From Rhizomicrobium sp. (GTDB lineage: Bacteria > Pseudomonadota > Alphaproteobacteria > Micropepsales > Micropepsaceae): a stretch of 64,000 nt of DNA. Both the position numbers and the translations under genes were made by a program. The notes below the pieces were generated by a model, which was not told the DNA's origin, did not search any database, and saw nothing but the letters and a program-made list of their open reading frames with translations. This document shows positions 28,957 to 39,908 of the stretch, piece after piece (within the stretch, counting starts at the first letter, position 1; the number at the start of each line of letters is the position of its first letter). Location of the stretch: the NCBI GenBank assembly GCA_037200385.1, contig JBBCGL010000001.1, positions 2,108,001-2,172,000 of the forward strand, written 5' to 3'.

Positions 28957-29870
28957 GAGGCATCCTCCACGATCCAGCGACAGAGCTTGGAATAGGACAT
29001 GCCGTTGACGGCGGCCTGTTCCGGCACCAGCGAGGTCGGCGTCATGCCCGGCTGGGTGTTGGTTTCGAGCAGCACCAGGCGATGCTTGTCCGTCACCGTG
29101 TTGTCGTAGCGCAGGTCGGTGCGCGACACGCCGCGGCAGCCCAACGCCGCATGGGCACGCTCGGCCAGCGCCAAAGCTTCCTTTGCCACGGCGGCCGGAA
29201 TCTTCGCGGGAAGGACGTGGATCGAGCCGCCCTCCGCGTATTTCGCCTCGTAGTCGTAGAATTCGAGATTGGTGGTGATCTCTGTCACGCCAAGTCCCTT
29301 GCCGCCCATCACCGCGACCGTGAGTTCGCGGCCGGGGACAAACTCCTCGACCATCATCTCGCTGGAGATCGTCCAGTCTTCGGCGCCCAGCGCTTCGGGC
29401 GGGCGGTTCGCGCCCTTGCGGATGATGAAGACGCCGACCGACGAGCCTTCGTTGACCGGCTTGACCACATAGGGCGGCTCCATCAGGTGCTGCGCCGCGG
29501 CCTCGCGGCGGTCGACCACGATGGAGTTCACCACCGGCAGGCCGGCCGCGCGATAGACGTCCTTGGTACGCTGCTTGTGCATCGCCAGCGCCGAGGCCAG
29601 CACGCCCGAATGGGTGTAGGGGATGCGCAGAAGCTCGAGCAGGCCCTGGACGCAGCCATCCTCGCCCCAGCGCCCGTGCAGCGCGTTGAAGACGACGTCG
29701 GGCTGCGCATCGAGAAGCTGCTGTGCGAGATTGTCGGCGGGATCGATCTCGAGCACCTCGAAGCCTTCTTCGCGCAACGCCTTCACGATGCCGGCGCCGG
29801 ACGACAGGCTGACTTCGCGTTCCGCGGAACGCCCGCCGAGCAGGACTGCCACGCGCTTGTATGAAGTCAT
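28944..29870 (-). CDS. ddl: D-alanine--D-alanine ligase
   Basis: A 308-residue ATP-grasp ligase that makes the D-Ala-D-Ala dipeptide for MurF. Visible motifs are [16 protein letters not shown] near the N-terminus, [13 protein letters not shown] of the ATP-grasp, and [14 protein letters not shown] with the magnesium-binding glutamate and asparagine. The ATG overlaps the murB stop by four bases. Ligase-active cytoplasmic enzyme; length is normal. Confidence 0.97.
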   Translation of the reverse strand: MTSYKRVAVLLGGRSAEREVSLSSGAGIVKALREEGFEVLEIDPADNLAQQLLDAQPDVVFNALHGRWGEDGCVQGLLELLRIPYTHSGVLASALAMHKQRTKDVYRAAGLPVVNSIVVDRREAAAQHLMEPPYVVKPVNEGSSVGVFIIRKGANRPPEALGAEDWTISSEMMVEEFVPGRELTVAVMGGKGLGVTEITTNLEFYDYEAKYAEGGSIHVLPAKIPAAVAKEALALAERAHAALGCRGVSRTDLRYDNTVTDKHRLVLLETNTQPGMTPTSLVPEQAAVNGMSYSKLCRWIVEDASCDR

Positions 29871-30769
29871 GCCACGCCCACCCGCTTGATCTCCCACTCC
29901 AGCACGACACCGGACTTCGCCTTGACCCGGGCACGGACCTCTTCGCCCAAGGCCTCGATATCGGCGGCGGTCGCATCGCCCAGATTGATGAGGAAATTGC
30001 AATGCATCTCGCTGACCTGCGCCGCGCCGCGCCGCAGGCCGCGGCCACCGGCTTCGTCGATCAGCTGCCAGGCCTTGCGGCCGGGCGGATTCTTGAAGGT
30101 CGAGCCGCCGGTGCGGGTCTTCACCGGCTGGCTGGCCTCGCGGTCGGCGACCAGCTTGTCCATGCGGGCACGCACCGCGGCGGGATCGTCCCGGGTGCCC
30201 TCGAACACGGCGCTGACGAAGATGACATCGTCCGGCACGGCGCTGTGGCGATAGGTGAAACCCATATCGGCAGGCTTGAGCGTGACGACACTACCCCGGC
30301 CGTTGATGGCGGTGGCCTCGACAAGCACGTCCTTGATCTCGCGGCCGTAGCATCCGGCGTTCATGCGCAGCGCGCCGCCCACCGTGCCGGGAATGCCGCG
30401 CAGGAATTCGAGACCGGCGATCCCCGCATCCGCCGCAAGCTTCGCCACGTTGCCGTCGAGCGCGGCGGCGCCGGCCGTGACACGGGTGCCGTCGATGCTC
30501 GTCTTGCCCATCGCGCCCGGTAGGCGCACCACCACGCCGGGAATGCCGCCGTCGCGGATCAGGAGATTCGAGCCGACACCGATCACGCCGACGCGCAGAT
30601 CCGCCGGCTTCGCCGCCAAGAAGGTCGCGAGGTCTTGCGCATCGGCAGGGCGGAAGAGAATCTCCGCCGGACCGCCGGCACGGAACCAGACGAGGTCCTT
30701 GAGCGGCGCGTCGGCGGTGTAGGTGCCGCGCACGGGCGGGAGGGCATCGCAGGGGCGGGTCATCATCAT
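29867..30769 (-). CDS. murB: UDP-N-acetylenolpyruvoylglucosamine reductase
   Basis: A 300-residue FAD enzyme that reduces UDP-GlcNAc-enolpyruvate to UDP-MurNAc. FAD-binding residues lie in [15 protein letters not shown] and [15 protein letters not shown]. The catalytic serine is in GSTFKNP and the catalytic glutamate is in SEMHCNF. It is the first gene after the only long gap of the mraZ-ftsA run, so its expression may depend on readthrough of the hairpin at 30786 or on its own promoter there. Confidence 0.97.
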   Translation of the reverse strand: MMMTRPCDALPPVRGTYTADAPLKDLVWFRAGGPAEILFRPADAQDLATFLAAKPADLRVGVIGVGSNLLIRDGGIPGVVVRLPGAMGKTSIDGTRVTAGAAALDGNVAKLAADAGIAGLEFLRGIPGTVGGALRMNAGCYGREIKDVLVEATAINGRGSVVTLKPADMGFTYRHSAVPDDVIFVSAVFEGTRDDPAAVRARMDKLVADREASQPVKTRTGGSTFKNPPGRKAWQLIDEAGGRGLRRGAAQVSEMHCNFLINLGDATAADIEALGEEVRARVKAKSGVVLEWEIKRVGVA

Positions 30770-30785
30770 GCCCCCGCTGCCGCAA

Positions 30786-30861
30786 GCGAATAGCGAATGG
30801 CGAGTAGCGAGCGGGGGGAAACGTGGCTTTCCCTATTCGCTACTCGCCATTCGCTATTCGC
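30786..30861. repeat. Perfect 25-bp inverted repeat of heptamers between murC and murB
   Basis: The arm 30786-30810 reads GCGAATA-GCGAATG-GCGAGTA-GCGA, i.e. three tandem heptamers. Its exact reverse complement is at 30837-30861. The 26-base loop contains GGGAAA/TTTCCC, which can extend the pairing. It is the only sizeable element in the 109-bp gap within an otherwise overlapping operon. It could be a mobile palindrome, an RNA-processing site or an attenuator. Confidence 0.9.
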
Positions 30862-30878
30862 CATGCACACGGAACACC

Positions 30879-32312
30879 TCATGGCGTGCCCCTCGCCTTC
30901 ATCACCAGCTCCAACCCATGTGCCCATTGCGTGATCGAGCCGGCGCCGAGGAAGACGATGGCGCCGCCGTCCAGGTTGTTCTCCAGCGTCGCGAGCAGCG
31001 CCGGCAGATCGGCCTCACCCTCGATCACCCGGACGTCGCGGTGGCCATGGGCCCGCAGCGCCTCGGCATAGCTGTCGCGGCTGATGCCCTCGATGGGTTT
31101 CTCGCCGGCCGCATAGACGGGCGCGATGATCGCCACATCGGCATCGTTCAGGCATTTGGCGAACTGCTCGAAGGTGTCGTGCAGGCGGGTGTAGCGGTGC
31201 GGCTGGACGATCGCGACCACCGGACCGCTATAGGCTTGGCGGGCGGCCTTGAGCGCCGCCGCGATCTTGAACGGATTGTGCGCGTAGTCGTCGATGATCG
31301 CCGCGCCGTTCCACTCGCCGACCTTGCTGAAGCGGCGGCCGACGCCGCCGAATTTGGCGAGCGCAGCACGGATGATCTCCTCGCCGATGCCGAGCTCGCG
31401 CGCCACGGTGATCGCGGCCAGCGCGTTCTGGACATTGTGCTCGCCCGGCATCGGAAGGCTGAGGTCATCCATCCGGCTCTGCGTGCCTGCGCGGCGATCG
31501 GTGATCACCACGTCGAAATGCGAGGCGCCCTCGGAGAACCGCACGTTCGTGGCGCGGATGTCGGCCTGCGGCGACAGGCCATAGGTGATGATCCGCCGGT
31601 CCTCGATGCGGCCGACCATGGCCTGCACCTCGGGATGATCGAGGCAGAGGACGGCGAAACCGTAGAACGGCACGTTCTCGACGAAGCGCTGGAACGCGTC
31701 GCGCATGCGGTCGAAGGTGCCGTAGAAATCCAGATGGTCGGGATCCGCGTTGGTGACGACCGCAACCGTCGCCGGCAGCTTGAGGAAGGTGCCGTCGCTC
31801 TCGTCGGCCTCGACCACGACCCACTCACCGGCTCCGAGCCGCGCATTGGTGCCGTAGGCGTTGATGATGCCGCCATTGACGACGGTGGGGTCGAGGCCGC
31901 CGGCGTCGAGCAGGGCCGCGATCAGCGTCGTGGTCGTCGTCTTGCCGTTCGTGCCGGCGACGGCGACGCAGGAGCGCAGGCGCATGATCTCGGCCAGCAT
32001 CTCGGCGCGGCGCACCAGCGGCAGGCTGAGCGCCCGGGCGGCATCGAACTCGGGATTCCCGGGCTTCACGGCGGAGGAATAGACCACGGCGTGGGCGTCA
32101 CGCAGATTTTCCGGGCTGTGGCCGATCATGATCGGAATGCCCATCTTGCGCAGCCGCTTGACGTTGGCGCTGTCGGCGACGTCGCTGCCCTGAATCTTGT
32201 AGCCCAGATTGTGCATGATCTCGGCGATGCCGCTCATGCCGATGCCGCCGATGCCGATGAAATGGATGGTGCCGACATCGAGCGGAACGCGGGTCTTGGC
32301 GGGGGCGGTCAT
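30879..32312 (-). CDS. murC: UDP-N-acetylmuramate--L-alanine ligase
   Basis: A 477-residue Mur ligase that adds the first amino acid of the stem peptide. The Rossmann start is [18 protein letters not shown], the ATP loop is [11 protein letters not shown], and EADESDGTF and [10 protein letters not shown] are the typical central and C-terminal motifs. The ATG overlaps the murG stop (ATGA). Confidence 0.98.
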   Translation of the reverse strand: MTAPAKTRVPLDVGTIHFIGIGGIGMSGIAEIMHNLGYKIQGSDVADSANVKRLRKMGIPIMIGHSPENLRDAHAVVYSSAVKPGNPEFDAARALSLPLVRRAEMLAEIMRLRSCVAVAGTNGKTTTTTLIAALLDAGGLDPTVVNGGIINAYGTNARLGAGEWVVVEADESDGTFLKLPATVAVVTNADPDHLDFYGTFDRMRDAFQRFVENVPFYGFAVLCLDHPEVQAMVGRIEDRRIITYGLSPQADIRATNVRFSEGASHFDVVITDRRAGTQSRMDDLSLPMPGEHNVQNALAAITVARELGIGEEIIRAALAKFGGVGRRFSKVGEWNGAAIIDDYAHNPFKIAAALKAARQAYSGPVVAIVQPHRYTRLHDTFEQFAKCLNDADVAIIAPVYAAGEKPIEGISRDSYAEALRAHGHRDVRVIEGEADLPALLATLENNLDGGAIVFLGAGSITQWAHGLELVMKARGTP

Positions 32313-33400
32313 GCGGCCCTCGCGATCTGCTCGACGGCATCGGCGAAGCGCTGCGTGCCGTCGATCTTGCCGATGCTGCGCGCGGCGGCGGCACGCCGGG
32401 CGAGATCGTCGGGCGCGGCAAATGCCGCGGTCAGCATATCCGCGAGTTTTTGCGCGGTGAGCTCCGACTGGCGGACGCGCCAGCCGCCGCCGGCCTTCTC
32501 CAGCGCGTCGGCATTGGGCGTCTGGTTGTCGTCGAGGGCGTGCGGCAGCGGCACGAGGATCGCGGGACGGCCGATCGCGGCGAGCTCGCTCACCGTGCCG
32601 GCGCCGGAGCGGGCGATGACGAGATGGGCGGCGGCGATCCGGGCCGGCATATCGCCGAAGAACGGCGCGAGCTCGGCTTTCACGCCGGCGCGGGCATAGG
32701 CGGCCTTGACCGCTTCGAGGTCCTCCGGCCGGCATTGCTGCACGATATCGAGACGGGCGCGTATCGCCTCCGGCAGCAGCGCGATAGCGGCGGGAACAAG
32801 CTCGCTGAAGACGCGCGCGCCCTGGCTGCCGCCGAAGACGAGCAGCTTCAGCGGGCCGCTCGGCGTCGGCTTGTCGTAAGGCGCGCCGGCCAGCGCGACG
32901 ACTTCGGGACGCAGCGTGTTGCCGGTGTAGACGACCTTTTTCATGTCCTTGGGCAGGAAGCGGACCAGCGGCAGGTTTGCGGCGATCAGGCGGACGTGAT
33001 TCATCACCAGCCGGTTGGCGCGGCCGAGCAGCGCATCCGGCGCCAGGATCGCGGTCGGAATGCGGCACGCGATGGCGGCGATCATGACGGGAACGCTTGG
33101 ATAGCCGCCGAATCCGACCACCGCGACAGGCTTCAGGCGGCGGAGCTTGATCCACGACAGGGCGATGCCGCCGACGATCTCGAACGGCGCACTCAGCAGG
33201 CCGAGGATGGAGCGGTCGGAGAAGGCGGCGGACGGCACGGTCTCGATCCGCGCATCGGGAAAGGCGGTGGCGTAGTTCTTGAAACGCGCATCGGTGAAGA
33301 CGACGACCGTCGCGCCGCGCCGTTGCAGCTCGCCTGCCAGCGCCTGCGCCGGGAAGAGATGGCCGCCGGTGCCGCCGGCCGAGAGCACGATGACGCTCAT
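32309..33400 (-). CDS. murG: UDP-GlcNAc:lipid I GlcNAc transferase
   Basis: A 363-residue GT28 glycosyltransferase that converts lipid I to lipid II at the cytoplasmic membrane face. The N-terminal loop is [26 protein letters not shown] and the donor-site segment [22 protein letters not shown] are conserved. The canonical HQ of E. coli at the acceptor motif reads [10 protein letters not shown] here. Four-base overlaps on both sides. Confidence 0.97.
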   Translation of the reverse strand: MSVIVLSAGGTGGHLFPAQALAGELQRRGATVVVFTDARFKNYATAFPDARIETVPSAAFSDRSILGLLSAPFEIVGGIALSWIKLRRLKPVAVVGFGGYPSVPVMIAAIACRIPTAILAPDALLGRANRLVMNHVRLIAANLPLVRFLPKDMKKVVYTGNTLRPEVVALAGAPYDKPTPSGPLKLLVFGGSQGARVFSELVPAAIALLPEAIRARLDIVQQCRPEDLEAVKAAYARAGVKAELAPFFGDMPARIAAAHLVIARSGAGTVSELAAIGRPAILVPLPHALDDNQTPNADALEKAGGGWRVRQSELTAQKLADMLTAAFAAPDDLARRAAAARSIGKIDGTQRFADAVEQIARAA

Positions 33401-34548
33401 GCGCGCGCTCCCAGAAGCTCGTAGAGGGAGTGCTCGCGGGTCGGGAGCTGCGGACGCTGGCGGGTGACCGCGAGCGCGAAGCCCATGGTGAGCGCCACCG
33501 CGAAGAGCGACGAGCCGCCATAGGAGATGAACGGCAGCGTCATGCCCTTGGCGGGCAGCATATGCACCGCCACGCCCATGTTGATGAAGGCCTGCAGCGC
33601 GGTGACGGTGGCGAGGCCGGCGCCGGCGAGCTGGGAGAAGCGGTCGCGCTGTTCGGCCGAACGCAGCAGCAGCCGCACCGCAAGGGCACAGAACAGCAGC
33701 GCGATGACTCCGCACAGGATGAGACCGAACTCCTCGCCCGCCACGGCGAAGACGAAGTCGGAATGCGCCTCGGGGATGTGGTACTTGACCGTGCCGGCAC
33801 CCGGTCCGACGCCGGTGAGACCGCCATGCGCAAAGGCCCGCAGCGCAAGCTTGGTCTGGTAGCCGCCCTCGCCGTCGGGGTCCAGGAACTGGTCGATGCG
33901 GTGATGGACATGCGGGAACAGCGCATAGGCGAGCGTGCCCAGCACGACGGTGCTGCCGGCCAGGATGCTCATCCATTTGAGCGGCACACCGGAGAAGAAG
34001 AGCAGCGCGGCCCAGAGCGCGAGCAGCAGCGTGGTCTGGCCGACATCGGGCTGTTTCAGCAGGACGGCGATGGCGGGCAGGATGAGGAGCAGCGCGATCA
34101 ACGGTTTGGGCAGCGGCATCGGATTGCGGTCGGCGATGATCGCCGCGGCAAGCACCGCAAAGCCCGGCTTGAGGAATTCGGAAGGCTGGAGCGAGAAGGG
34201 ACCGAGTTCGACGGCGCGGTGGGCGCCGAAGGCTTCGTTGCCGACCACCAGTACCAGCCCGGAGCCGATCAGCGCCACGGCGAAAATGATCGCAGCGGCG
34301 ACCTTGAGTTGTTGCAGCGAGAGCAGCGAGGCGCCGCCGACGATGCCGGCCGCAATGACCGCGAAGACGATCTGCTTCACGGCATAGCGGAAATCGCCGG
34401 CCGTCAGCGAGCCGCCGGTCGCGGCGGGACTGGCGGCGAAGGCGAGCATCAGGCCGATGGCGATGAGCATGAGCATGAGCACCAGCGCGGGGCGGTCGAC
34501 GGTCCACCACCAGGCGGCATAGGAGCTGCGGTCGGCGCGGCTGTTCAT
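33397..34548 (-). CDS. ftsW: Septal SEDS glycosyltransferase FtsW
   Basis: A 383-residue polytopic membrane protein (about ten helices) of the SEDS family. It polymerises lipid II together with FtsI at the septum. Conserved stretches include [13 protein letters not shown] (essential region around TM4) and [19 protein letters not shown] near the C-terminus. It overlaps murD and murG by four bases each. Confidence 0.97.
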   Translation of the reverse strand: MNSRADRSSYAAWWWTVDRPALVLMLMLIAIGLMLAFAASPAATGGSLTAGDFRYAVKQIVFAVIAAGIVGGASLLSLQQLKVAAAIIFAVALIGSGLVLVVGNEAFGAHRAVELGPFSLQPSEFLKPGFAVLAAAIIADRNPMPLPKPLIALLLILPAIAVLLKQPDVGQTTLLLALWAALLFFSGVPLKWMSILAGSTVVLGTLAYALFPHVHHRIDQFLDPDGEGGYQTKLALRAFAHGGLTGVGPGAGTVKYHIPEAHSDFVFAVAGEEFGLILCGVIALLFCALAVRLLLRSAEQRDRFSQLAGAGLATVTALQAFINMGVAVHMLPAKGMTLPFISYGGSSLFAVALTMGFALAVTRQRPQLPTREHSLYELLGARA

Positions 34549-35963
34549 GACGCCTCCCGTACGGGATCGGCGCGCAGATCGGCGACGAGGTCGCGGAAGA
34601 CGTCGCCGCGATGCTCGAAATCCTTGAACTGGTCGAAGGAGGCGCAGGCGGGCGAAAGCAGCACCACGGGCGACGACAGCCCCGACTGCGCCGCATCGGC
34701 GGCGGCGGCGCGGACGGCCGAGCCGAGCGTGCCGGATATCTCGTACGCGACTTGGCCGCGGAGCGTCGCGGCGAAGCTACGCGCGGCGTCGCCGATCAGA
34801 TAGGCCTTGCGGATGCGCGGGAAAAAAGGCGCGAGGCTCTCGATGCCGCCCGCCTTGGCCTTGCCGCCGGCGATCCAGAAAATGTCGGGATAGCAGGCAA
34901 GGGCCCGTGCCGCCGCATCGGCATTGGTGGCCTTGGAGTCGTTGATAAAACGGACCTCGCCGATCCGTCCAACCTCCTCGATGCGATGGGCCAGGCCCGG
35001 GAAATCGGCGATGGCTGTCGCGATCGTCCTGGCATCGCGGGCGAAGGATTTGGTCGCGGCATAGGCGAGCGCGGCGTTCTGCTGGTTGTGGGCACCGGGA
35101 AGATGTGCGGCGCCGGCGAGATCCATCACCTTCGCGGCGCGCTGGCCCTGCGCATCGTAGAGCGCGCCGTCGACCGCGAAGACGCCGCGGCCCAGCACCT
35201 TGCCGACCGAGACAGGAACGGCCGCCGCGCCGCCGCCGGCGGCAAGGCGGGTGAAGATCGCGGCGGAGGGCGCGTCGTCGACGCCGACCACGACCAGCCC
35301 GCTCTTCGAGGTCTGGCTCAGGAGTCGCGCCTTCACGGCCGCGTAATTCTCCAGCGTGCCGTGGCGGTCGATATGGTCGGGCGTGATGTTCGACAGCACC
35401 GCGACGTCGGGCACAAGGCCCGGCGCGAGGTCGATCTGGTAGGACGAAAGCTCCAGGACATAGACCGTCTGCGGACCAGGCGGTTCGAGATCGAGCACGG
35501 CCTTGCCGATATTGCCGCCAACCTGCACGTCGTAGCCGTTGGCCGCGAGGATATGGCCGATCAGCGCGGTCGTGGTCGACTTGCCGTTGGTGCCGGTGAT
35601 GGCGATGACGGGAGAACGGCCCGGAACCGCGGGATCGGCGCCCATCTCGCGGGCGAACACTTCCATGTCGCCGATGACTTCGACCTGTGCGGCCTTGGCG
35701 CGCTCGACGATGGCGTGCGGCCTGGGATGGGTCAGCGGCACGCCGGGCGAGAGCACCAGCGACCTGATCCGGTCCCACGGCCATTCCGAGAAGGGCAGGA
35801 TGACGGCGCCGAGCGCCGCAGCCTCGCGGCGCGCCTCCTCCTTGTCGTCCCAGGCATGGATATTCGCGCCACCGGCCTTCAGCGCGGCGATGGACGCAAG
35901 GCCGCTCCGCGCCAGTCCGAAGACGCCGACGTCCCTGCCATGGAAGGAGCGCGCAACGATCAT
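34545..35963 (-). CDS. murD: UDP-N-acetylmuramoylalanine--D-glutamate ligase
   Basis: A 472-residue Mur ligase adding D-Glu. The N-terminal GVFGLARSGLASI Rossmann loop, the ATP loop ITGTNGKSTTTALIG, and the C-terminal FINDSKATNADAAARAL and LLSPACASFDQFKDFEHRG are characteristic. Cytoplasmic. It lies 3 bases after mraY. Confidence 0.98.
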   Translation of the reverse strand: MIVARSFHGRDVGVFGLARSGLASIAALKAGGANIHAWDDKEEARREAAALGAVILPFSEWPWDRIRSLVLSPGVPLTHPRPHAIVERAKAAQVEVIGDMEVFAREMGADPAVPGRSPVIAITGTNGKSTTTALIGHILAANGYDVQVGGNIGKAVLDLEPPGPQTVYVLELSSYQIDLAPGLVPDVAVLSNITPDHIDRHGTLENYAAVKARLLSQTSKSGLVVVGVDDAPSAAIFTRLAAGGGAAAVPVSVGKVLGRGVFAVDGALYDAQGQRAAKVMDLAGAAHLPGAHNQQNAALAYAATKSFARDARTIATAIADFPGLAHRIEEVGRIGEVRFINDSKATNADAAARALACYPDIFWIAGGKAKAGGIESLAPFFPRIRKAYLIGDAARSFAATLRGQVAYEISGTLGSAVRAAAADAAQSGLSSPVVLLSPACASFDQFKDFEHRGDVFRDLVADLRADPVREAS

Positions 35964-35966
35964 GGG

Positions 35967-37058
35967 CTATCGCAGCTTCAGGGTTGCAAGGCCGACCAGC
36001 GCAAGGACCACCGCGACGATCCAGAAACGGATGACGATGGTGGGCTCCTTCCAGCCGAGCTGTTCGTAATGATGATGGATCGGCGCCATCCGGAAGACGC
36101 GCTTGCCGGTGGTCTTGAACGAGATGACCTGGACGATCACGGAAATCGTCTCGAACACGAAGAGGCCGCCGACGATGAACAGCACGATCTCGTGCTTGAC
36201 CGCGACCGCGACGGCGCCGAGCGCCCCGCCGAGCGGGAGCGAACCGGTGTCGCCCATGAAGACCATGGCGGGCGGCGCGTTGTACCAGAGGAAGCCGAGA
36301 CCGGCGCCGATCAGGGCGGCGAGGAAGACGGCAAGCTCGCCGCTGCCGGCGACGTAGATCAGCTCGAGATATCTCGAGAAATTGTAGTTGCCGACGAGAT
36401 AGGCGATCAGCAGGAAGGTCGCGGCGGCGATCATCACCGGCACGATGGCGAGGCCGTCGAGCCCGTCGGTGAAGTTCACCGCATTGGCCGCGCCCGCGAT
36501 CACGATGCCGCCGACCACGACGAAGCCGATCCCGAACGGGATCACGAAGTTCTTGAAGAACGGCACCGCCAGCGTGCCCTGCAGCGAGGGGTCCTCGAGC
36601 CGCATCACCAGCCAGGTGGCCGCGAAGGCGACGCCGAACTCCACCGCAAGGCGGACATAGCCGCTGACCCCGGCCGACGAGCGCTTGCTCACCTTCAGAT
36701 AGTCGTCGGCGAAGCCGAGCGCGCCATAGGCGATCGTCACCAGCATCACGATCCAGACATACTGGTTGGACAGGTTGGCCCAGAGCAGCGTGGATACGAT
36801 CCAGGGCAGCAGGATCAGGACCCCGCCCATGGTCGGCGTGCCGGCCTTTTCGACGATATGGCGCTGCGGGCCGTCGGCGCGGATCGGCTGGCCCTTGCCC
36901 TGCTTCACCTTCAGCCACTGGATCAGCGAGCCGTTGACGATGAAGGCGAGGATCAGTGCCGTGATGACGGCGCCGCCGGAGCGGAAGGTGAGATATTTGA
37001 ACAGCCGGAAGAAGGCGAGCTGGTCGGTATGGGTGAGCAGCGAGAGATAATACAGCAT
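35967..37058 (-). CDS. mraY: Phospho-MurNAc-pentapeptide transferase
   Basis: A 363-residue ten-helix membrane enzyme that loads the MurNAc-pentapeptide onto undecaprenyl phosphate (lipid I). Active-site motifs are visible: [22 protein letters not shown] and [15 protein letters not shown]. It sits between murF (4-base gap) and murD (3-base gap). Confidence 0.98.
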   Translation of the reverse strand: MLYYLSLLTHTDQLAFFRLFKYLTFRSGGAVITALILAFIVNGSLIQWLKVKQGKGQPIRADGPQRHIVEKAGTPTMGGVLILLPWIVSTLLWANLSNQYVWIVMLVTIAYGALGFADDYLKVSKRSSAGVSGYVRLAVEFGVAFAATWLVMRLEDPSLQGTLAVPFFKNFVIPFGIGFVVVGGIVIAGAANAVNFTDGLDGLAIVPVMIAAATFLLIAYLVGNYNFSRYLELIYVAGSGELAVFLAALIGAGLGFLWYNAPPAMVFMGDTGSLPLGGALGAVAVAVKHEIVLFIVGGLFVFETISVIVQVISFKTTGKRVFRMAPIHHHYEQLGWKEPTIVIRFWIVAVVLALVGLATLKLR

Positions 37059-37062
37059 GGCG

Positions 37063-38433
37063 TTATGCAGCCCTCGCTTTCAACGCATCGACGATCACGG
37101 CCATCTTGCTGCCGAGCGAACCCTTGACCAGGACGGTGTCGCCGGCCTTCAGCGCCGCCGTCAGAAGCGGCGCGAGCTCGGCCGAGGTTTGCGTCCAGGC
37201 GCCGCGGCGCGCCGTGGGCAGGACGTCCCATAGGGATTTCATCTGTGCCCCGCAGAGGAAGACGAGATCGGCACGGGCCGCCTCGAGCGGAACCGCCAGG
37301 CCGGCGTGATGCGACGCGCCATCCGGACCCATCTCCAGCATGTCGCCCAGGACGGCGATGCGGCGGCCCTTGGCGGCGCCGAGCAGCGCCAGCGCGGCGG
37401 CCATCGAGGCCGGGTTGGCGTTGTAGCTCTCGTCGATCACATCGACATCGCCGGCCGCGAAGCGGGCGCCGCGGCCCTTGAGCGCGGCAAAATCCTTGAG
37501 CGCCGCGGCGGCGTTCAACACGTCGCCGTCGAGCAACGCGACGACGAGCAGCGCCGCAACGGCATTGCCCGCGATGTGCCGACCCGGTGCGCCGATGCGG
37601 AATTCGACCGGCGTGCCGCAGATATCCGCCTTGACGTGACAACCATCGGCGGACTCTTCATAGGCGATGAGACGGGCGTCGCTGCCCGGCTTCTCGCCGA
37701 ATTTCAGGATGCGGCCGACATGCGCCTGGCGGGCACGGGCCCCGAGGCGGTCGGCGTAGGGGCTGTCGGCCGGCAGGATCGCGGCGCCGCCGGGGCTCAG
37801 GCCTTCGAAGATCTCGGACTTGGCGTCGGCGATGGCTTCGCAGGTCCCGAAGAATTCGAGATGCGCCGGCGCGATGGTGGTGACCAGCGCGACATGCGGC
37901 TGGACGAATCCGACCAGCGAACGGATTTCGCCGAAATGATTCATCCCGATCTCGAACACGCCGTATTTGGCGTCGCGCGGCAGGGCGGCCAAGCTGAGCG
38001 GCACGCCCCAGTGATTGTTGTAGGACGCGGCCGAGCAATGCGTCGTGCCGAGGGCGCCGAGGGCGACGCGCAGCAATTCCTTGGTCGTGGTCTTGCCGGC
38101 GCTGCCGGTGACACCGACGATCTTCGCCGAGGACCGGGCGCGGGCGGCGCGGGCGAGATCTTCCAGGCCGCGCTGGGTGTTGGCGACCGTAAGCAAGGCC
38201 GCGCCGGCGCCGAGACCCGGCGGATCGCGGCTGACCAGCGCCGCGCCGGCCCCGGCGTCGAACGCCGCCTTGACGAAATCATGGCCATCCCGGCTGTCGC
38301 CCTTCAGTGCGACGAACAGATCGCCCTTGCGCAGCGTACGCGTGTCGATGGAGAGGCCGTCCACCTCGAAGGCGCGGCCGGGAATGCCGAGCGTGGCGCC
38401 CTGCGCCTCCTCCGATGTCCAGAGCGCGGTCAT
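37063..38433 (-). CDS. murF: UDP-MurNAc-tripeptide D-Ala-D-Ala ligase
   Basis: A 456-residue Mur ligase that adds the D-Ala-D-Ala dipeptide produced by Ddl. The ATP loop is [25 protein letters not shown] is the central motif, and [15 protein letters not shown] marks the C-terminal domain. It overlaps the murE stop by four bases. Confidence 0.97.
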   Translation of the reverse strand: MTALWTSEEAQGATLGIPGRAFEVDGLSIDTRTLRKGDLFVALKGDSRDGHDFVKAAFDAGAGAALVSRDPPGLGAGAALLTVANTQRGLEDLARAARARSSAKIVGVTGSAGKTTTKELLRVALGALGTTHCSAASYNNHWGVPLSLAALPRDAKYGVFEIGMNHFGEIRSLVGFVQPHVALVTTIAPAHLEFFGTCEAIADAKSEIFEGLSPGGAAILPADSPYADRLGARARQAHVGRILKFGEKPGSDARLIAYEESADGCHVKADICGTPVEFRIGAPGRHIAGNAVAALLVVALLDGDVLNAAAALKDFAALKGRGARFAAGDVDVIDESYNANPASMAAALALLGAAKGRRIAVLGDMLEMGPDGASHHAGLAVPLEAARADLVFLCGAQMKSLWDVLPTARRGAWTQTSAELAPLLTAALKAGDTVLVKGSLGSKMAVIVDALKARAA

Positions 38434-39908
38434 GCGGCGCGCCCTCCCAGAGACAATGCGGCTTTCACGGCTTCGTCGCGGTCGGAGAAGGGACGGGTCT
38501 CCGTGCCGACGATCTGGCCGCTCTCGTGGCCCTTGCCCGCGATGATCAGCAGGTCGCCGGTCGCGAGCGCGGCGATGCCTTCGTGGATGGCGGTCGCCCG
38601 GTCGCCGATCTCGCGTGCGCCGGGCGCGCCGGCAAGCGCCTCGTTGCGGATCGTGGCGGCATCTTCGGTGCGCGGATTGTCGTCGGTGATGATCACGACA
38701 TCCGCGTTGTCGGTCGCCGCCTTGCCCATCAGCGGGCGTTTGCCTTTGTCGCGGTCGCCACCGCAGCCGAAAATGACGTGCAGCCGGCCCGCCACATGCG
38801 GCCGGACGGCGGTCAGGACCTCGGCGAGCGACGCATCGGTGTGGGCGTAGTCGACATAGATCGGCGCGCCGGACGCGGCGTAGGCGACCTTCTCGAGCCG
38901 GCCGGGAGCGCCTTTGAGATGTTCGAGCGCGGCGAAAACTCGGTCCGGATCGTCGCCCAGCCCGATCACCAGCGCGGCAGCGATCAAGGCATTGGACGCC
39001 TGGAAGCTGCCGGCGAGCGGCAGGCCGACCGTATAATCCTGGCCGGCATGCCGAAGGCGGAGCGTCTGGCCGTCGATGCGGCCTTCGCGGGACAAAAGGC
39101 GGATGGCTTCGCCGCGTTCGCCGACCGCCATGATCTTCAGGCCGCGCTGGCGCGCCGCGGCGATGAAGCGCTCGGCATATTCCGCATCGGCATTCACGAC
39201 GGCGAGACCGCCCTCGCGGACCACTTCGGAGAACAGGCGCAGCTTGGCGCGGACATAGTGCTCGACCGTGCCGTGATAGTCGAAATGGTCGCGGCTGAGA
39301 TTGGTGAAGGCGCAGGCGGCGATCTCCACCCCGTCGAGGCGGAACTGATCGAGGCCGTGGCTGGACGCTTCCAACGCGAGATGATCGATGCCGTCCTTTT
39401 TCAGCTGCGCGAGCAGGCGGTGGACTTCGATCGGATCGGGCGTGGTGTGCCGAAGCGGGATCTCGCCGGAGGGCGTCACGACGCCGACCGTGCCGAGGCT
39501 GGCGGCGGGCTTGCCCAGCGCCGTCCAGATCTCGCGCACGAAGGCGACGATGGAGGATTTGCCCTTGGTGCCGGTGACGGCCGCGACGGTCTTCGGCTGG
39601 GCGCCGAAGAAGCGCGCGGCCTGGCGGGCGAGGCCGAGGCGCGGATTGTCGTCGGCGATGAAGCGCACATTGAGCGCCGCGGCGGCCGGACCGATGTCAG
39701 GACGGCCGAGCACCGCGACCGCGCCGCGCGCGACGGCGTCCTTCAGGAAGGCCGCGCCGTCGGCCTTCGAGCCCGAGAGCGCGGCGAACAAATAGCCGGG
39801 CCTGACCTCGCGGCTGTCGCTCGCGAGTCCCGTAAAACCGTCCGACGCCTGCATGGCGTTCTCGCCCACCTGACCGGCTCCGATCCTGTCCCCGGAATGT
39901 GTTGCCAT
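38430..39908 (-). CDS. murE: UDP-MurNAc-dipeptide meso-DAP ligase
   Basis: A 492-residue Mur ligase adding the third stem residue. The motif ITDDNPRTED contains DNPR, the specificity motif for meso-diaminopimelate. The ATP loop is TGTKGKSSIVAF, which carries KGKSS where many MurE proteins have GKTT. The start at 39908 shares a base with the ftsI stop (TAATG). A second ATG at residue 19 is possible, since similarity starts near DGFTGLASDSREV. Confidence 0.97.
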   Translation of the reverse strand: MATHSGDRIGAGQVGENAMQASDGFTGLASDSREVRPGYLFAALSGSKADGAAFLKDAVARGAVAVLGRPDIGPAAAALNVRFIADDNPRLGLARQAARFFGAQPKTVAAVTGTKGKSSIVAFVREIWTALGKPAASLGTVGVVTPSGEIPLRHTTPDPIEVHRLLAQLKKDGIDHLALEASSHGLDQFRLDGVEIAACAFTNLSRDHFDYHGTVEHYVRAKLRLFSEVVREGGLAVVNADAEYAERFIAAARQRGLKIMAVGERGEAIRLLSREGRIDGQTLRLRHAGQDYTVGLPLAGSFQASNALIAAALVIGLGDDPDRVFAALEHLKGAPGRLEKVAYAASGAPIYVDYAHTDASLAEVLTAVRPHVAGRLHVIFGCGGDRDKGKRPLMGKAATDNADVVIITDDNPRTEDAATIRNEALAGAPGAREIGDRATAIHEGIAALATGDLLIIAGKGHESGQIVGTETRPFSDRDEAVKAALSLGGRAA

